9,389 bases of DNA from Gemmatimonadota bacterium (GCA_016180765.1 JACPAP010000118.1:1-9389); one strand, 5' to 3'. Positions 1 to 6,302 are shown, counted from the stretch's first letter. Made by a program: numbers and translations. The notes: a model not told the origin generated them from the letters alone.

Positions 1-428
1 TGCCCTATCCTCTAGCCTTCGGCGTGTTTACCGGCGTGGTGGCCATCGTCCCGTTCTTCGGCACGGTGGTATCCACCTTGCTGCCGGCCCTCTTCGTCTT
101 GATCAACACCGGCTGGCTGCATGGTCTCGCCGTGGGCCTCCTCGGTGTGGCCGTGCATCTGGTCGAGGCCAACGTGGTGGCACCCCTCATCTTCCAGGAA
201 CGCATCCGGCTGCCCCCGGTGCTCACCATCGTGAGCGTGCTGGCCATGGCGACCCTCATTGGCGTCCTGGGCCTGATCATCGCAGTGCCGCTACTCGCAG
301 CGGTCATGGTGATCGTGCGGCACGTCCTGATTGACGAGATCTACGACGAGGCCTCCCGCGGACGGGTCGCGTCGGCGGTGCTGGTGCAGACCACCGGGGA
401 GCGCGCGGCCGTGGCGGTCCCGGACTAG
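1..428 (+). CDS. AI-2E family transporter, C-terminal part (5' truncated by window edge)
   Basis: The frame is open from the window edge to a TAG at 426-428 and gives about 141 residues. It looks like the C-terminal end of an AI-2E family (PerM/TqsA-type) polytopic inner-membrane transporter. The fragment opens with the family's glycine- and proline-containing motif around GVVAIVPFFGTVVSTLLPA, followed by hydrophobic segments near fragment residues 25-45 and 50-60. Next is the conserved region LPPVLTIVSVLAMATLIGVLGLIIAVPL, shown here only in part as LIGVLGLIIAVPLLAAVMV, and then a short charged cytoplasmic tail. Members of this family are linked to autoinducer-2 export, Na+/H+ antiport or general solute efflux; the substrate cannot be read from sequence. 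Full-length members have about 340-400 residues, so more than half the gene lies upstream. Internal GTG and ATG codons are not real starts. Family assignment is confident, function is not. Confidence 0.85.
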   Translation, partial: PYPLAFGVFTGVVAIVPFFGTVVSTLLPALFVLINTGWLHGLAVGLLGVAVHLVEANVVAPLIFQERIRLPPVLTIVSVLAMATLIGVLGLIIAVPLLAAVMVIVRHVLIDEIYDEASRGRVASAVLVQTTGERAAVAVPD

Positions 429-437
429 GCGAACGAG

Positions 438-459
438 GGCCGACCAGTGTGGGTCGGCC
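438..459 (+). terminator. GC-rich hairpin after the AI-2E transporter gene
   Basis: A perfect 8-bp stem, GGCCGACC (438-445) and GGTCGGCC (452-459), encloses a 6-nt loop. It starts 9 nt after the transporter stop codon. Position and stability suit a transcription terminator, but no T-tract follows, so it may be a Rho-assisted or 3'-end protecting hairpin instead. The rest of the gap up to 648 contains no convincing gene. Confidence 0.5.
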
Positions 460-648
460 ATCGCGGGGCCCTGGGCGTCGCTTCGTCCCCGCCCGCACCC
501 ACCTCTCGATGGTTTTGCCGGATCACCGTGCCTACCCCCTCGCGTGTGGAGGATGGCTCACGCCTCGGCGAGAGCCCAATCGCGTTCCGCGAAATAACGG
601 CACCGGACGCGTTCGAATGGTGACACGCGGGAGGGTCAGCGCTCTTAC

Positions 649-714
649 GTTCACCTCCGTTGGCGAAAGGAACCAGTGCCAACGCTGGACCTCAACCATG
701 ACACGGAGGTGAAC
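649..714 (+). promoter_or_regulatory. Leader hairpin that sequesters the Shine-Dalgarno of the first mini-protein gene
   Basis: GTTCACCTCCGT (649-660) and ACGGAGGTGAAC (703-714) are perfect 12-bp reverse complements. The right arm contains the GGAGG (705-709) that lies 7 nt before the ATG at 717, so in RNA the ribosome binding site would be fully paired. The 42-nt loop holds a second small stem, CCAGTG (673-678) with CGCTGG (683-688), closed by one G-U pair and looped by CCAA. The pairing is seen in the sequence. A role as a translational switch (RNA thermometer, ligand- or protein-controlled leader) is inference. The same repeat could instead be a DNA operator. Confidence 0.55.
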
Positions 715-716
715 CC

Positions 717-914
717 ATGAAACGACTCCTTTGGTCCCTGGCTGTGGTCGGCACCCTGGCGGCGCTGCCCGCGCCGTCCCCGGCCGACGCCTATCCCGTA
801 CCGTGCGCGGACTGCGACGCACAGTTCCCGGGAAGCGGGGAGCTGGACAGTGCACTGTCCTACTGGTGCAAGGTGCTCAGCTTTGTCACCTGCGGTGTAA
901 CCGGGGTGATCTAG
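717..914 (+). CDS. Small secreted cysteine-containing mini-protein, paralogue 1
   Basis: This 65-residue product matches no family I know. Residues 1-25 form a classic Sec signal peptide: positive n-region MKR, hydrophobic core to about residue 17, and a Pro-rich c-region ending in ADA with likely cleavage after residue 25. The mature part would be about 40 residues with four cysteines at 30, 33, 51 and 59 and a hydrophobic C-terminus. The start is well supported by GGAGG at 705-709, 7 nt upstream. The gene at 1073 is a paralogue: from ADCD to the last cysteine the two align without gaps, with identical C-x17-C-x7-C spacing and shared F, E, A and W. Even cysteine numbers in both copies suggest two disulphides in an exported product. 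Possible roles include a bacteriocin-like or signalling peptide, or a structural envelope peptide; none can be chosen. Its ribosome binding site sits inside a stem. Confidence 0.75.
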   Translation: MKRLLWSLAVVGTLAALPAPSPADAYPVPCADCDAQFPGSGELDSALSYWCKVLSFVTCGVTGVI

Positions 915-1072
915 GGTCCGCCCCGGCCCGGCTGGCGCGCGGAAAAATGCTCCAGCCCCGCAACGAAACGATGGCAGCGCGCGGCGCCACCGGCGCTACC
1001 TTGGCCGCGTCCCAAACGGGGACACGCTGTCTGGTCGGCCCTCACACCATGCATGGCATGGAGGGGGTGTAC

Positions 1073-1276
1073 ATGAGAAAACTGATCTTGAGCATGGCCA
1101 CGGTGGGTGCGCTGGGCATGGCACCGGCGCCCATACCGGCCGATGCGGCGGTGGCAGGAGACTGTATGGACGAGGTGATCGCCGATTGCGACGAAGACTT
1201 TTCGTCGGATTCCGAATACCTGATCGCGATCCGTGGATGGTGTTACATCATCCGCGGTCTGTGGTGCTTGTTCTGA
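1073..1276 (+). CDS. Small secreted cysteine-containing mini-protein, paralogue 2
   Basis: This 67-residue product begins with a signal peptide (residues 1-25) whose layout closely matches paralogue 1: MRK start, VGALGMAPAPIPADA against VGTLAALPAPSPADA. Cleavage is likely after ADA. The mature part carries cysteines at 31, 39, 57 and 65. The last three keep exactly the paralogue-1 spacing, and the first has moved from C-x2-C to C-x7-C. This copy is much more acidic (DCDEDFSSDSE) and ends in an aromatic hydrophobic tail, WCLF. ATG 1073 is chosen because GGAGG (1060-1064) lies 8 nt upstream and the signal peptide fits. In-frame ATGs at 1049 and 1058 would add MHGMEGVY and lack a good ribosome binding site. 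The region just upstream resembles that of paralogue 1 (ACCATG, then GGAGG, then ATG), which supports tandem duplication. Function is unknown. Confidence 0.75.
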   Translation: MRKLILSMATVGALGMAPAPIPADAAVAGDCMDEVIADCDEDFSSDSEYLIAIRGWCYIIRGLWCLF

Positions 1277-1306
1277 TCGCAGGTTCACCGGCCGACCGGG
1301 CCGCGG

Positions 1307-1333
1307 TGGCGGGGGGCGCTGAGCCCCCCGCCA
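1307..1333 (+). terminator. Strong GC hairpin between the mini-protein genes and the ABC operon
   Basis: TGGCGGGGGGC (1307-1317) and GCCCCCCGCCA (1323-1333) form a perfect 11-bp stem with a 5-nt loop, 30 nt after the stop of paralogue 2 and 13 nt before the next start. It lacks a T-tract, so it is a terminator-like or attenuating hairpin rather than a canonical intrinsic terminator. Confidence 0.5.
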
Positions 1334-1346
1334 GGCTCGAGCTGTC

Positions 1347-2057
1347 ATGATGAGCCTTCTGGCGGCCAAGGCCGAGGTGGTGTTCGGGTTGCAGCTCGTG
1401 ACCCGGCACCGGGCTCCCCGCCTCGCGGCGCTCCTGGGGCTCGGCGTCGCGGCCCTGGCGGCCGCATCCGAACCGTCGCCAGAGCGGGTGGCGCGGGTCG
1501 TGCTGCTGGTGGCCGGTACCCTCGCCGCCGTCTCCGCTTCCCGTCTTCTCTCCCCGGGACCGGCACTTGCCGCGGCCCGGATGGTGGTGGCGCCCTGGTG
1601 GCTGGTGCCCACCGGTCGGCTCGCCGGTGCGTTGTGCGTGCTGGGGCCGGTAACAGTGGGAATGGGGCTCGCACTGGCAACCGCGTCTCCCCAGGGCGCT
1701 CCCGTCCTCAGCGCCGTCGCCGTGGCCCTGGTGTACGCCGGGTGCGTGGCGGCCTGCGTCATGGCGGTCGCGCCGTGGTGGGGAGCCTCCGCTGCCGCCT
1801 CAGTCGGGTTCCTGGGTGTCTGGATTGGGGTGGCGCCTCCGTCCGCCATGGGCGCCCTGTTCGCCGGCTGGCTCCCGTTCCAGCGGGTCGTGATCTGGCT
1901 GTGGAACGTCCTGCCGCTCCCCTGGCGGGCTACGCGCTGGCTCGCGACCGGCGGATGGGGGGATCCGCTGCTGCTCGGCGCGTGGACCCTGATGGGGCTG
2001 GGAGTCGCGGCCATGCACCTCGCGGGCCCTGGTCGGCCGCGACGGGCCGAGTCATGA
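1347..2057 (+). CDS. Polytopic membrane protein, probable ABC transporter permease subunit
   Basis: This 236-residue protein is very hydrophobic, with six or seven likely membrane segments near residues 25-40, 48-67, 90-113, 119-141, 144-163, possibly 167-190, and 208-228. It ends in a short basic tail. The tripeptide-rich motif VAPWW occurs twice (81-85 and 141-145), at equivalent ends of hydrophobic stretches. I see no enzymatic motif and cannot name a family from sequence alone. Its stop overlaps the start of an ABC ATPase gene by ATGA, which makes it the likely membrane partner of that ATPase. Two adjacent ATGs (1347, 1350) can serve as start; an in-frame TGA at 1320 limits extension. The ribosome binding site is weak, so the start is slightly uncertain. 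The substrate and direction of transport cannot be deduced, although the partner ATPase is of the exporter-like ABC-2 type. Confidence 0.75.
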   Translation: MMSLLAAKAEVVFGLQLVTRHRAPRLAALLGLGVAALAAASEPSPERVARVVLLVAGTLAAVSASRLLSPGPALAAARMVVAPWWLVPTGRLAGALCVLGPVTVGMGLALATASPQGAPVLSAVAVALVYAGCVAACVMAVAPWWGASAAASVGFLGVWIGVAPPSAMGALFAGWLPFQRVVIWLWNVLPLPWRATRWLATGGWGDPLLLGAWTLMGLGVAAMHLAGPGRPRRAES

Positions 2058-2950
2058 CGTTCGTCGCGTGCCAGGCCGTCAGCCGCGGGTACGGGTCTGG
2101 AGCCCGGCGGCGCGTCGCCCTCGAGGATTGCTCGTTTACCGCTGAGCGCGGTGAGATCATCGGCGTGGTGGGCCCCAACGGCGCCGGGAAGACAACCCTG
2201 ATGCGCCTGCTGGCCGGCGAGATCACCCCCACCTCCGGGGTCGTGACGGTCGCCGGGTTTCGGGCGGGCAGGTCGGAGGCCCGGCGAACCGTCGGCTTGG
2301 CTGAAGATCCTCCCCTGGCCCCGCCCGAACTGACGGGTTTGGAATGGCTCACGTACCTCGCCAGCCACCGCGCCCGCACCCCACCGCAACGCGTGGCGCT
2401 GGTGCGCTGGGCCATCGAGTTCGGCGTGCTGGCCGAGTTCGCGGGCCGCCGGATCGCCGAGTACTCGCGGGGCATGGCGCAGCGGTTGGCCCTCGCGGCC
2501 GCGGGTCTGCTCGCGGGCCGGGTGCTGCTGCTGGACGAAGTGTTGGCCGGCATCGATCCCATCGTCGCGCGCACGTTGCGTGGCGCCATCGCGTCGTTCG
2601 CCGCGAGCGAGCGGCTCGTCATGCTGGCATCGCATGACCTCGGCACCGTGGAGCGGCTGGCCACGCGGGTGCTGGTGCTGTCGCGCGGCCGCGTGGTCTC
2701 AGACGTCTCCACCGCTGCCCTTCTCAAGCAGCGCGTGGCAGAGCTGTCCCTCAACGGGGGCGCGCTGGGCCGCGTCGAGTGGCTGCTGACCCGCTACCCC
2801 GCCGCGGTGCGCACGGGGGATGGCATCGCGATCCCGCTGGTGCAGGGGCTCACGCTGGAAGAGATCCTGGCCACCTTCCGCGCCGAGCGGATCCCGGTGG
2901 CCGCCACCCGGGTGCGCTACCGCGCGCTGGAGGACTTGCTGCTGCCATGA
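2054..2950 (+). CDS. ABC transporter ATP-binding protein (ABC-2 exporter type)
   Basis: A 298-residue nucleotide-binding subunit that would drive the neighbouring membrane protein by ATP hydrolysis. Visible motifs in order: Walker A GPNGAGKTT (40-48), Q-loop region GLAEDPPLAPPELTG (81-95), ABC signature YSRGMAQRL (137-145), Walker B LLLDE (158-162), D-loop GIDP (166-169) and switch histidine in ASHD (His194). The Q-loop carries Glu/Asp where many families have Gln, which is fairly common in ABC-2 type ATPases, and the usual Pro after the Walker B Glu is Val163. The C-terminal 80 residues form the accessory region typical of these ATPases and end in RALEDLLLP. The start ATG at 2054 overlaps the upstream stop (ATGA), and its own stop overlaps the next start in the same way, so the three genes are almost certainly co-translated. 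Family assignment is certain; the cargo is unknown. Confidence 0.93.
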   Translation: MTFVACQAVSRGYGSGARRRVALEDCSFTAERGEIIGVVGPNGAGKTTLMRLLAGEITPTSGVVTVAGFRAGRSEARRTVGLAEDPPLAPPELTGLEWLTYLASHRARTPPQRVALVRWAIEFGVLAEFAGRRIAEYSRGMAQRLALAAAGLLAGRVLLLDEVLAGIDPIVARTLRGAIASFAASERLVMLASHDLGTVERLATRVLVLSRGRVVSDVSTAALLKQRVAELSLNGGALGRVEWLLTRYPAAVRTGDGIAIPLVQGLTLEEILATFRAERIPVAATRVRYRALEDLLLP

Positions 2951-3660
2951 AGCTCATCGCCATGGTGTTGGTGGACCCGCGTCGCGCGGTGGAGGAAGCC
3001 ATTGGGCGGCCTCGGCCGCTGGTTGTGGCGATAGGCGTCCTGACGATCACGGCGCTGTTGGGAGCCGCGACGCTCCCACGACAGCTGGATCTGTTGTTCG
3101 CCGCCCTCGCTCCCACCGGTGATCTGGCCCGCGACCTGCATCACGCGGCCATGGAGGCGGGACTCACCCGCATCATCGTGGTGGATCGCCTGGTGCCGCC
3201 GCCCACGCTGCTGGTTGCGGCGCTGGTGCTGGGGCTCGCGGCCGAGCCGGTCCTCTCGCTCGCCGAAGACCGGCGCCGCGCCGTCTGGACGGTGGTCCTC
3301 CTGGGGCTCGCGCCGCTCATGGTCCAGCGGATCGGCGAGCTGGCCGTGGCGTATTTGTCAGCCGTCGGTTCGCCGCCGCGGGCGGGGGACGCGGTCGGCG
3401 TGGCACATCGGTTCACCACGGGCCCGTTGCTCTTCTGGTGGACGGACAGCCCACCCCGCTGGCTCGTCTCCGTCAACCAGCGCTTCAACCTCATCACGAT
3501 GTGGGGCATCGTGATCTGGACGGTTGGGCTCAAAGAGCTGGACGGACGGCGCCTGGCAAGCTGGCACGTGGCGCTGCCGGCCGCATGCCTCGCGGTGGCG
3601 GCCCTGGCGACGTGGTGGCTGTCGCCTGTGGTCTCGGCCCTGCTCTTGGGCACTCCGTGA
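2947..3660 (+). CDS. YIP1-family-like integral membrane protein
   Basis: A 237-residue membrane protein that begins with a short cytoplasmic stretch containing VDPRRAVEEAI (9-19), the kind of 'dPr.a...i' opening seen in bacterial YIP1-family proteins. Likely membrane segments lie near 25-43, 86-105, 111-140, 183-199 and 208-235. The stretch FNLITMWGIVIWTVGLKELDG before the last segments (only part quoted here as MWGIVIWTVGLKEL) also fits the YIP1 pattern. Bacterial YIP1-like proteins have no firmly known biochemical role. Here the ATG overlaps the ABC ATPase stop (ATGA), making it the third member of a permease-ATPase-YIP1 operon, so it may be an accessory or second membrane subunit of that transporter. 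The family call rests on the motif pattern and topology and is of moderate certainty. Confidence 0.7.
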   Translation: MKLIAMVLVDPRRAVEEAIGRPRPLVVAIGVLTITALLGAATLPRQLDLLFAALAPTGDLARDLHHAAMEAGLTRIIVVDRLVPPPTLLVAALVLGLAAEPVLSLAEDRRRAVWTVVLLGLAPLMVQRIGELAVAYLSAVGSPPRAGDAVGVAHRFTTGPLLFWWTDSPPRWLVSVNQRFNLITMWGIVIWTVGLKELDGRRLASWHVALPAACLAVAALATWWLSPVVSALLLGTP

Positions 3661-3705
3661 TCGTTCGTGCCCTCAGCGGCACCGCGCACCCCCTCCGGCT
3701 CACGA

Positions 3706-3734
3706 TTGACGCTCCTCTCCCCGCGGTCTAGGTT
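3706..3734 (+). promoter_or_regulatory. Sigma70-like promoter for the mscS-cysS unit
   Basis: TTGACG (3706-3711) and TAGGTT (3729-3734) are separated by 17 bp, 45 nt after the YIP1-like stop. The predicted start near 3741 would give a short leader before ATG 3783. A small inverted repeat, GTTTCCA (3732-3738) and TGGAAAC (3766-3772), spans the start region. The -35 match is good and the -10 match is partial. Confidence 0.5.
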
Positions 3735-3782
3735 TCCACGCAGAACCCATTGTCCCATCAGGGGTTGGAAACTCCCGCGCTC

Positions 3783-4733
3783 ATGTTCTCCGCGGCACTG
3801 ACCAGTGTGGCCGACCTCCGGGCGGTAGCCGAGTGGCTGGCCCAACAGCTCAGCATCGACGTTGGGCTGGTGGTGCGCCGGGGCTTCCAGATCCTCGGCG
3901 TCCTGCTGCTGGCGTACGCCGGCTTCCGGGTGCTCACGCTGATCACCGGCCGGATCGAGAAAGCCGTGGACGATGGGGATCCCAACACCCTGAGCGAGCG
4001 GGAGCAGCGCGGCAAGACGCTGGCTCAGCTGCTGAACAACGTGGGCGGCGTGGCCATCGGGGTCGGCGCGGGGCTCACCATCCTCAACTTCTTCATCGAG
4101 ATTGGTCCCTTGCTGGCCGGCGTGGGCGTGGCCGGCCTGGCGATCTCGTTCGGCGCCCAGAGCCTGGTCAAGGACGTCATCTCGGGCTTCTTCATTCTGC
4201 TGGAGAACCAGTTTGGCGTGGGGGACATCGTGAAGGTCAACGGCGTGGGCGGTGTAGTGGAGCGCATGACCATGCGGGTGGTCATGCTGCGCGACGTCCA
4301 CGGGGTCCTGCACGTGGTCCCCAACGGTTCCATCAATCTGGTATCGAACATGACGCGCGGCTGGGCCCGCGCCATCGTGGACATCGGCGTGGCGTACAAG
4401 GAAAACGTGGACAACGTGATTCGGGTGATGCGCGAGGTCGCCGCCGAGTTGTGGCGCGACGCCGAGTGGAAGGGCCGCCTGTTCGAGGAGCCGGCGGTGT
4501 GGGGCGTGGAGCAGCTCGCCGACAGCTCGGTCAACATCCGCCTGGTAGCCAAGACCGTGCCCGGGAAGCAATGGGAAGTGGGTCGGGAACTCCGGCGCCG
4601 CCTCAAGAACCGGTTCGATCGTGAGGGAATCGAGATCCCGTTCCCACAACGCACCCTGCACCTGGGTGATGCCGAGTCGCTTGCCTCCCTGTTGAGCGCC
4701 CGAACCGAGGAGTCCCAAGCCCCCCGGCGATGA
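3783..4733 (+). CDS. MscS-family mechanosensitive ion channel
   Basis: A 316-residue small-conductance mechanosensitive channel that would sit in the inner membrane and release solutes on hypo-osmotic shock. Membrane segments lie near residues 32-53 and 83-103. The pore-lining TM3 starts near 108 with the Gly/Ala-rich GVGVAGLAISFGAQSLVKD and runs into GFFILLENQFGVGD, the most conserved MscS stretch. The beta domain follows (VVMLRDVHGVLHVVPNG), then an alpha/beta C-terminal domain ending in the family's typical IPFPQRTLHL. Length is normal for a compact MscS/YbdG-type channel. I chose ATG 3783; a TTG at 3750 would add 11 residues but has no ribosome binding site. The gene overlaps cysS by ATGA, so a stress channel and a tRNA synthetase appear translationally coupled. 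No key residue is missing. Confidence 0.93.
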   Translation: MFSAALTSVADLRAVAEWLAQQLSIDVGLVVRRGFQILGVLLLAYAGFRVLTLITGRIEKAVDDGDPNTLSEREQRGKTLAQLLNNVGGVAIGVGAGLTILNFFIEIGPLLAGVGVAGLAISFGAQSLVKDVISGFFILLENQFGVGDIVKVNGVGGVVERMTMRVVMLRDVHGVLHVVPNGSINLVSNMTRGWARAIVDIGVAYKENVDNVIRVMREVAAELWRDAEWKGRLFEEPAVWGVEQLADSSVNIRLVAKTVPGKQWEVGRELRRRLKNRFDREGIEIPFPQRTLHLGDAESLASLLSARTEESQAPRR

Positions 4734-6223
4734 GCCTCCGCCTTTACAACACGCTGACGCGGCGGGTGGAGCCCTTCGTGCCGCTCGAGCCTCCGCGGGT
4801 GACGCTCTATACCTGTGGGCCCACGGTGTACAACTACGCCCACATCGGCAACTTCCGGACGTTCCTCTTCGAGGACCTGCTGCGCCGCCACCTCGAGGCC
4901 CAGGGTTTCGACGTCCTTCACATCATGAACTTGACTGACGTGGACGACCGGACCATCAAGGCGGCCGCCGCGGCCGGCGTGCCGCTGGCCCAGCACACCG
5001 AGCCGTTCGTGCGGGCGTTCTTCGAGGACCGCGACTACCTGCGGATCCGACCGGCCCACGTCTACCCGCGCGCCACCGAGTGCATCGCTCCCATGGTCGA
5101 GCTGGTCTCGCGCTTGCTGGAGCGGGGCCTGGCCTACCGCGGCGAAGACGGGGTTTACTTCGCCATCGGCAAATTCCCCACCTACGGGTGCCTCTCGCGG
5201 GTGGAGCGGCGCGAGCTCCAGACCGGCGCGCGGGTGGCAAGCGACGAATACGCCAAAGAGGACGCGCGTGACTTTGCCTTGTGGAAGTTCGCGGACCCAA
5301 CCGACGAGCAGGCGGGAGCGGCCTGGGACGCGCCCTTTGGCCGTGGCCGACCGGGCTGGCACCTGGAGTGCTCGGCCATGGCGCTCCAGGAAATCCGTCG
5401 GTTTGGGGTCCAGACGCTGGATATTCACGCCGGCGCCGTGGACCTCATTTTCCCGCACCATGAGAACGAGATCGCCCAGTCGGAAGGGGTGACCGGCCAG
5501 CCCTTCGCCCGCTTCTGGCTGCACGGCGAGTTCCTGCAGATCCAGGGCACCAAGATGTCCAAGCGGACCGGCAACTTCCTCACGGCCCGGGACCTCAAGG
5601 AGGAGGGGGTTGACCCGGCCGCCTTCCGCATGCTGGTGTTCTCGACCCATTACCGCCAGCAGCTGAACTACACGGACGAGGCCCTGGAGGCGGCGGCCGA
5701 AGGAGTGCGCCGGCTCGGAGAGTTTCGGGATAGGCTGGTGGAGGCGGCGGGAGCGGCAGAAGCGGCCCGGGGGGCAGACGCCGGAGGGGATGGGCTGCCG
5801 CCTCTGCCGATTCTCCCGCCGCTGCCGCCTGTCGAAGAGCTCCGCCGCAGCTTCACCGCCGCCATGGAGGACGACCTGAACGCCCCCCAAGCCCTCGGCG
5901 CCGTCTTCACGTTTGTACGGGCCATGAACCGTGAGCTGGATGGTGGGAGCCTGGCGCCGGTGCAGAGGGGGGCGGCCCTGGCGGTGTTCGACCGGGTCAT
6001 GGCGGTGCTGGACGTTCTCCCCGCCGTGGCGGAAATGGACGCCGAGTTCAGGGCGTGGGTGGAAACCCACCTCCGGGAGCGGGAAGCGGCCCGGAAGGCC
6101 CGGGATTTCGCCCGGGCGGATGCCCTCCGGACCGAGTTGCTGGCTCGGGGGGTGGAGCTGGAGGACGGTCCCGGGGGGACGCGGTGGCGGAAGAGGCGGG
6201 GGATGGAGGGAGGCGGGCTCTGA
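4730..6223 (+). CDS. cysS: Cysteinyl-tRNA synthetase
   Basis: A 497-residue class I aminoacyl-tRNA synthetase that charges tRNA-Cys with cysteine in the cytoplasm. The active-site motifs are present: CGPTVYNYAHIGN (29-41, with the HIGN form of the HIGH motif) and KMSKR (275-279). Candidate zinc ligands, by comparison with E. coli CysS, are Cys29, Cys214, His243 and Glu247 (HLECSAM and FPHHENE). Two oddities stand out. The usual HGGG loop reads HAGAVDL, preceded by a helix about four residues longer than in E. coli. A low-complexity Ala/Gly/Pro insertion at about 339-369 (GAAEAARGADAGG, then LPPLPILPPLPP) accounts for most of the extra length over the usual 460 or so. The C-terminal anticodon-binding region is intact. 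The start ATG overlaps the mscS stop, and a new promoter lies just downstream. Confidence 0.98.
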   Translation: MSLRLYNTLTRRVEPFVPLEPPRVTLYTCGPTVYNYAHIGNFRTFLFEDLLRRHLEAQGFDVLHIMNLTDVDDRTIKAAAAAGVPLAQHTEPFVRAFFEDRDYLRIRPAHVYPRATECIAPMVELVSRLLERGLAYRGEDGVYFAIGKFPTYGCLSRVERRELQTGARVASDEYAKEDARDFALWKFADPTDEQAGAAWDAPFGRGRPGWHLECSAMALQEIRRFGVQTLDIHAGAVDLIFPHHENEIAQSEGVTGQPFARFWLHGEFLQIQGTKMSKRTGNFLTARDLKEEGVDPAAFRMLVFSTHYRQQLNYTDEALEAAAEGVRRLGEFRDRLVEAAGAAEAARGADAGGDGLPPLPILPPLPPVEELRRSFTAAMEDDLNAPQALGAVFTFVRAMNRELDGGSLAPVQRGAALAVFDRVMAVLDVLPAVAEMDAEFRAWVETHLREREAARKARDFARADALRTELLARGVELEDGPGGTRWRKRRGMEGGGL

Positions 6224-6273
6224 ACGGCGTCAGGGGTGGGGGGGTAAACCGCAAGTGCTCGCTCTGCAAGCAA

Positions 6274-6302
6274 TTGACCTGGCTTGCCGGGGTCGCTATC
6301 AT
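6274..6302 (+). promoter_or_regulatory. Sigma70 promoter of the tRNA-ribosomal protein operon
   Basis: TTGACC (6274-6279) and TATCAT (6297-6302) are separated by exactly 17 bp, both five of six matches to consensus, about 27 nt upstream of the first tRNA. It is the best promoter in the window and fits high-level stable-RNA expression. GCAAGC (6266-6271) and GCTTGC (6282-6287) form an inverted repeat centred on the -35 box. Confidence 0.75.

Noticed and set aside
438..459. Canonical intrinsic terminator at 438-459 or 1307-1333
   Set aside because: Both stems are strong but neither is followed by a T-tract, so I list them as terminator-like hairpins only at moderate confidence.
620..648. Possible promoter GTGACA (620-625), 17 bp, TCTTAC (643-648)
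   Set aside because: The -10 matches consensus at only three of six positions, too weak to list as a feature; kept only as an alternative that would weaken the leader hairpin idea.
731..1072. Upstream extension of the second mini-protein frame to position 731
   Set aside because: The extension overlaps the first mini-protein gene in another frame and has no signal. The strong ribosome binding site and signal peptide support the start at 1073.
911..2635. Long antisense open frame (574 codons) on the - strand opposite the second mini-protein and membrane protein/ATPase genes
   Set aside because: Its product is low-complexity Arg/Ala/Pro-rich with no domain, and the + strand genes in the same DNA have clear families. 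It is a GC-rich shadow frame.
3141..4718. Antisense open frame (525 codons) opposite the YIP1-like and mscS genes
   Set aside because: Shadow frame of GC-rich coding DNA, with no motif and no ribosome binding site of note.
4025..6070. Very long antisense open frame (681 codons) opposite mscS and cysS
   Set aside because: It lies fully over two well-conserved genes, and its His/Arg/Gly-rich product matches nothing. High GC makes stop codons rare on the opposite strand.
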